Positions 5,191-5,338 of a DNA stretch of 5,338 nt are shown one piece after another. Source of the stretch: Ruminococcus sp. (GTDB taxonomy: Bacteria; Bacillota_A; Clostridia; Oscillospirales; Ruminococcaceae); contig JAFOMV010000133.1 in NCBI GenBank assembly GCA_017418765.1, forward strand, positions 1-5,338, written 5' to 3'. Under the pieces are notes generated by a model. That model saw nothing but the letters and a program-made list of their open reading frames with translations. It was not told the origin of the DNA and did not search any database. Positions within the stretch are counted from its first letter, which is position 1, and each line of letters opens with the position of its first letter. The translations under genes and the position numbers were made by a program.

Positions 5191-5338
5191 ATGGCTAAAG
5201 TAGTTATCACTAAGGAAAATTTCGATGAGGAAGTCCGCAATTACAAGGGTATGCCCGTTCTTCTCGATCTGTGGGCAGGCTGGTGCGGTCCATGCATGAT
5301 GCTTTCACCTATCATTGAGGAGATCGCTGATGAAATGG
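5191..5338 (+). CDS. trxA: Thioredoxin, 3'-truncated by window edge
   Basis: Thioredoxin is a small cytoplasmic dithiol protein that reduces disulfides in ribonucleotide reductase, peroxiredoxins and other targets, and is itself recycled by thioredoxin reductase. The first 49 codons are visible, about half of a typical 105-residue protein. They include the canonical active site WAGWCGPC with Cys32 and Cys35, and a buried Asp26 in LLDLWAG. The numbering equals that of E. coli thioredoxin, which supports both the start and a classical TrxA rather than a longer fusion. SPIIEEIADE after the active site is the expected second helix. It follows fprA after 336 bases of repeats. Co-transcription with fprA is possible because none of the hairpins between them has a T-run. 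What lies downstream cannot be seen. Confidence 0.96.
   Translation, partial: MAKVVITKENFDEEVRNYKGMPVLLDLWAGWCGPCMMLSPIIEEIADEM

Overview
The window looks like a chromosomal segment of a low-to-mid GC anaerobic Firmicute, most likely a Ruminococcus-type member of the Oscillospiraceae. This is inferred from gene content (a flavodiiron protein and a clostridial-style ThrRS), a lipoprotein with a long Ser/Thr linker, strong AGGAGG-type ribosome binding sites, and intergenic TGTAGGGGCG hairpin repeats. The genus call is an inference, not a database result.

Layout. Positions 1-1775 (+) hold the 3' nine-tenths of thrS, followed by a strong bidirectional terminator (1783-1827). Positions 1828-2400 form an unusual intergenic zone. 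It contains a 15/16 match to the ParB centromere site parS (1840-1855), a 12-bp perfect inverted repeat (1878-1913), a decayed MATE transporter gene on the minus strand (1913-2192) that has lost its middle, and a structured minus-strand leader with a good sigma-A promoter and a terminator-like hairpin. Positions 2400-2640 have no convincing gene, only a short open minus-strand frame.

Positions 2748-3629 (+) encode a secreted SH3-domain lipoprotein with its own extended -10 promoter. Sixty-four bases later comes fprA (3694-4854, +), a flavodiiron O2/NO reductase with all six metal ligands present. The 336-bp gap after fprA is filled almost entirely by repeats: a purine-rich degenerate tandem repeat, then five hairpin elements starting TGTAGGGG. 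Four are in direct orientation at a near-constant 55-56 bp period and the fifth is inverted. Positions 5191-5338 (+) hold the first 49 codons of a classical thioredoxin (trxA) that runs off the window.

How the genes relate. thrS is housekeeping translation. fprA and trxA are both redox-defence functions suited to an anaerobe, and their adjacency may be functional, although the repeat array lies between them. The lipoprotein is likely a cell-envelope protein of unknown ligand. The least ordinary parts are non-coding: the parS-like site, the compact promoter-plus-terminator unit upstream of the dead MATE gene, and the hairpin array whose arms change sequence but stay complementary.
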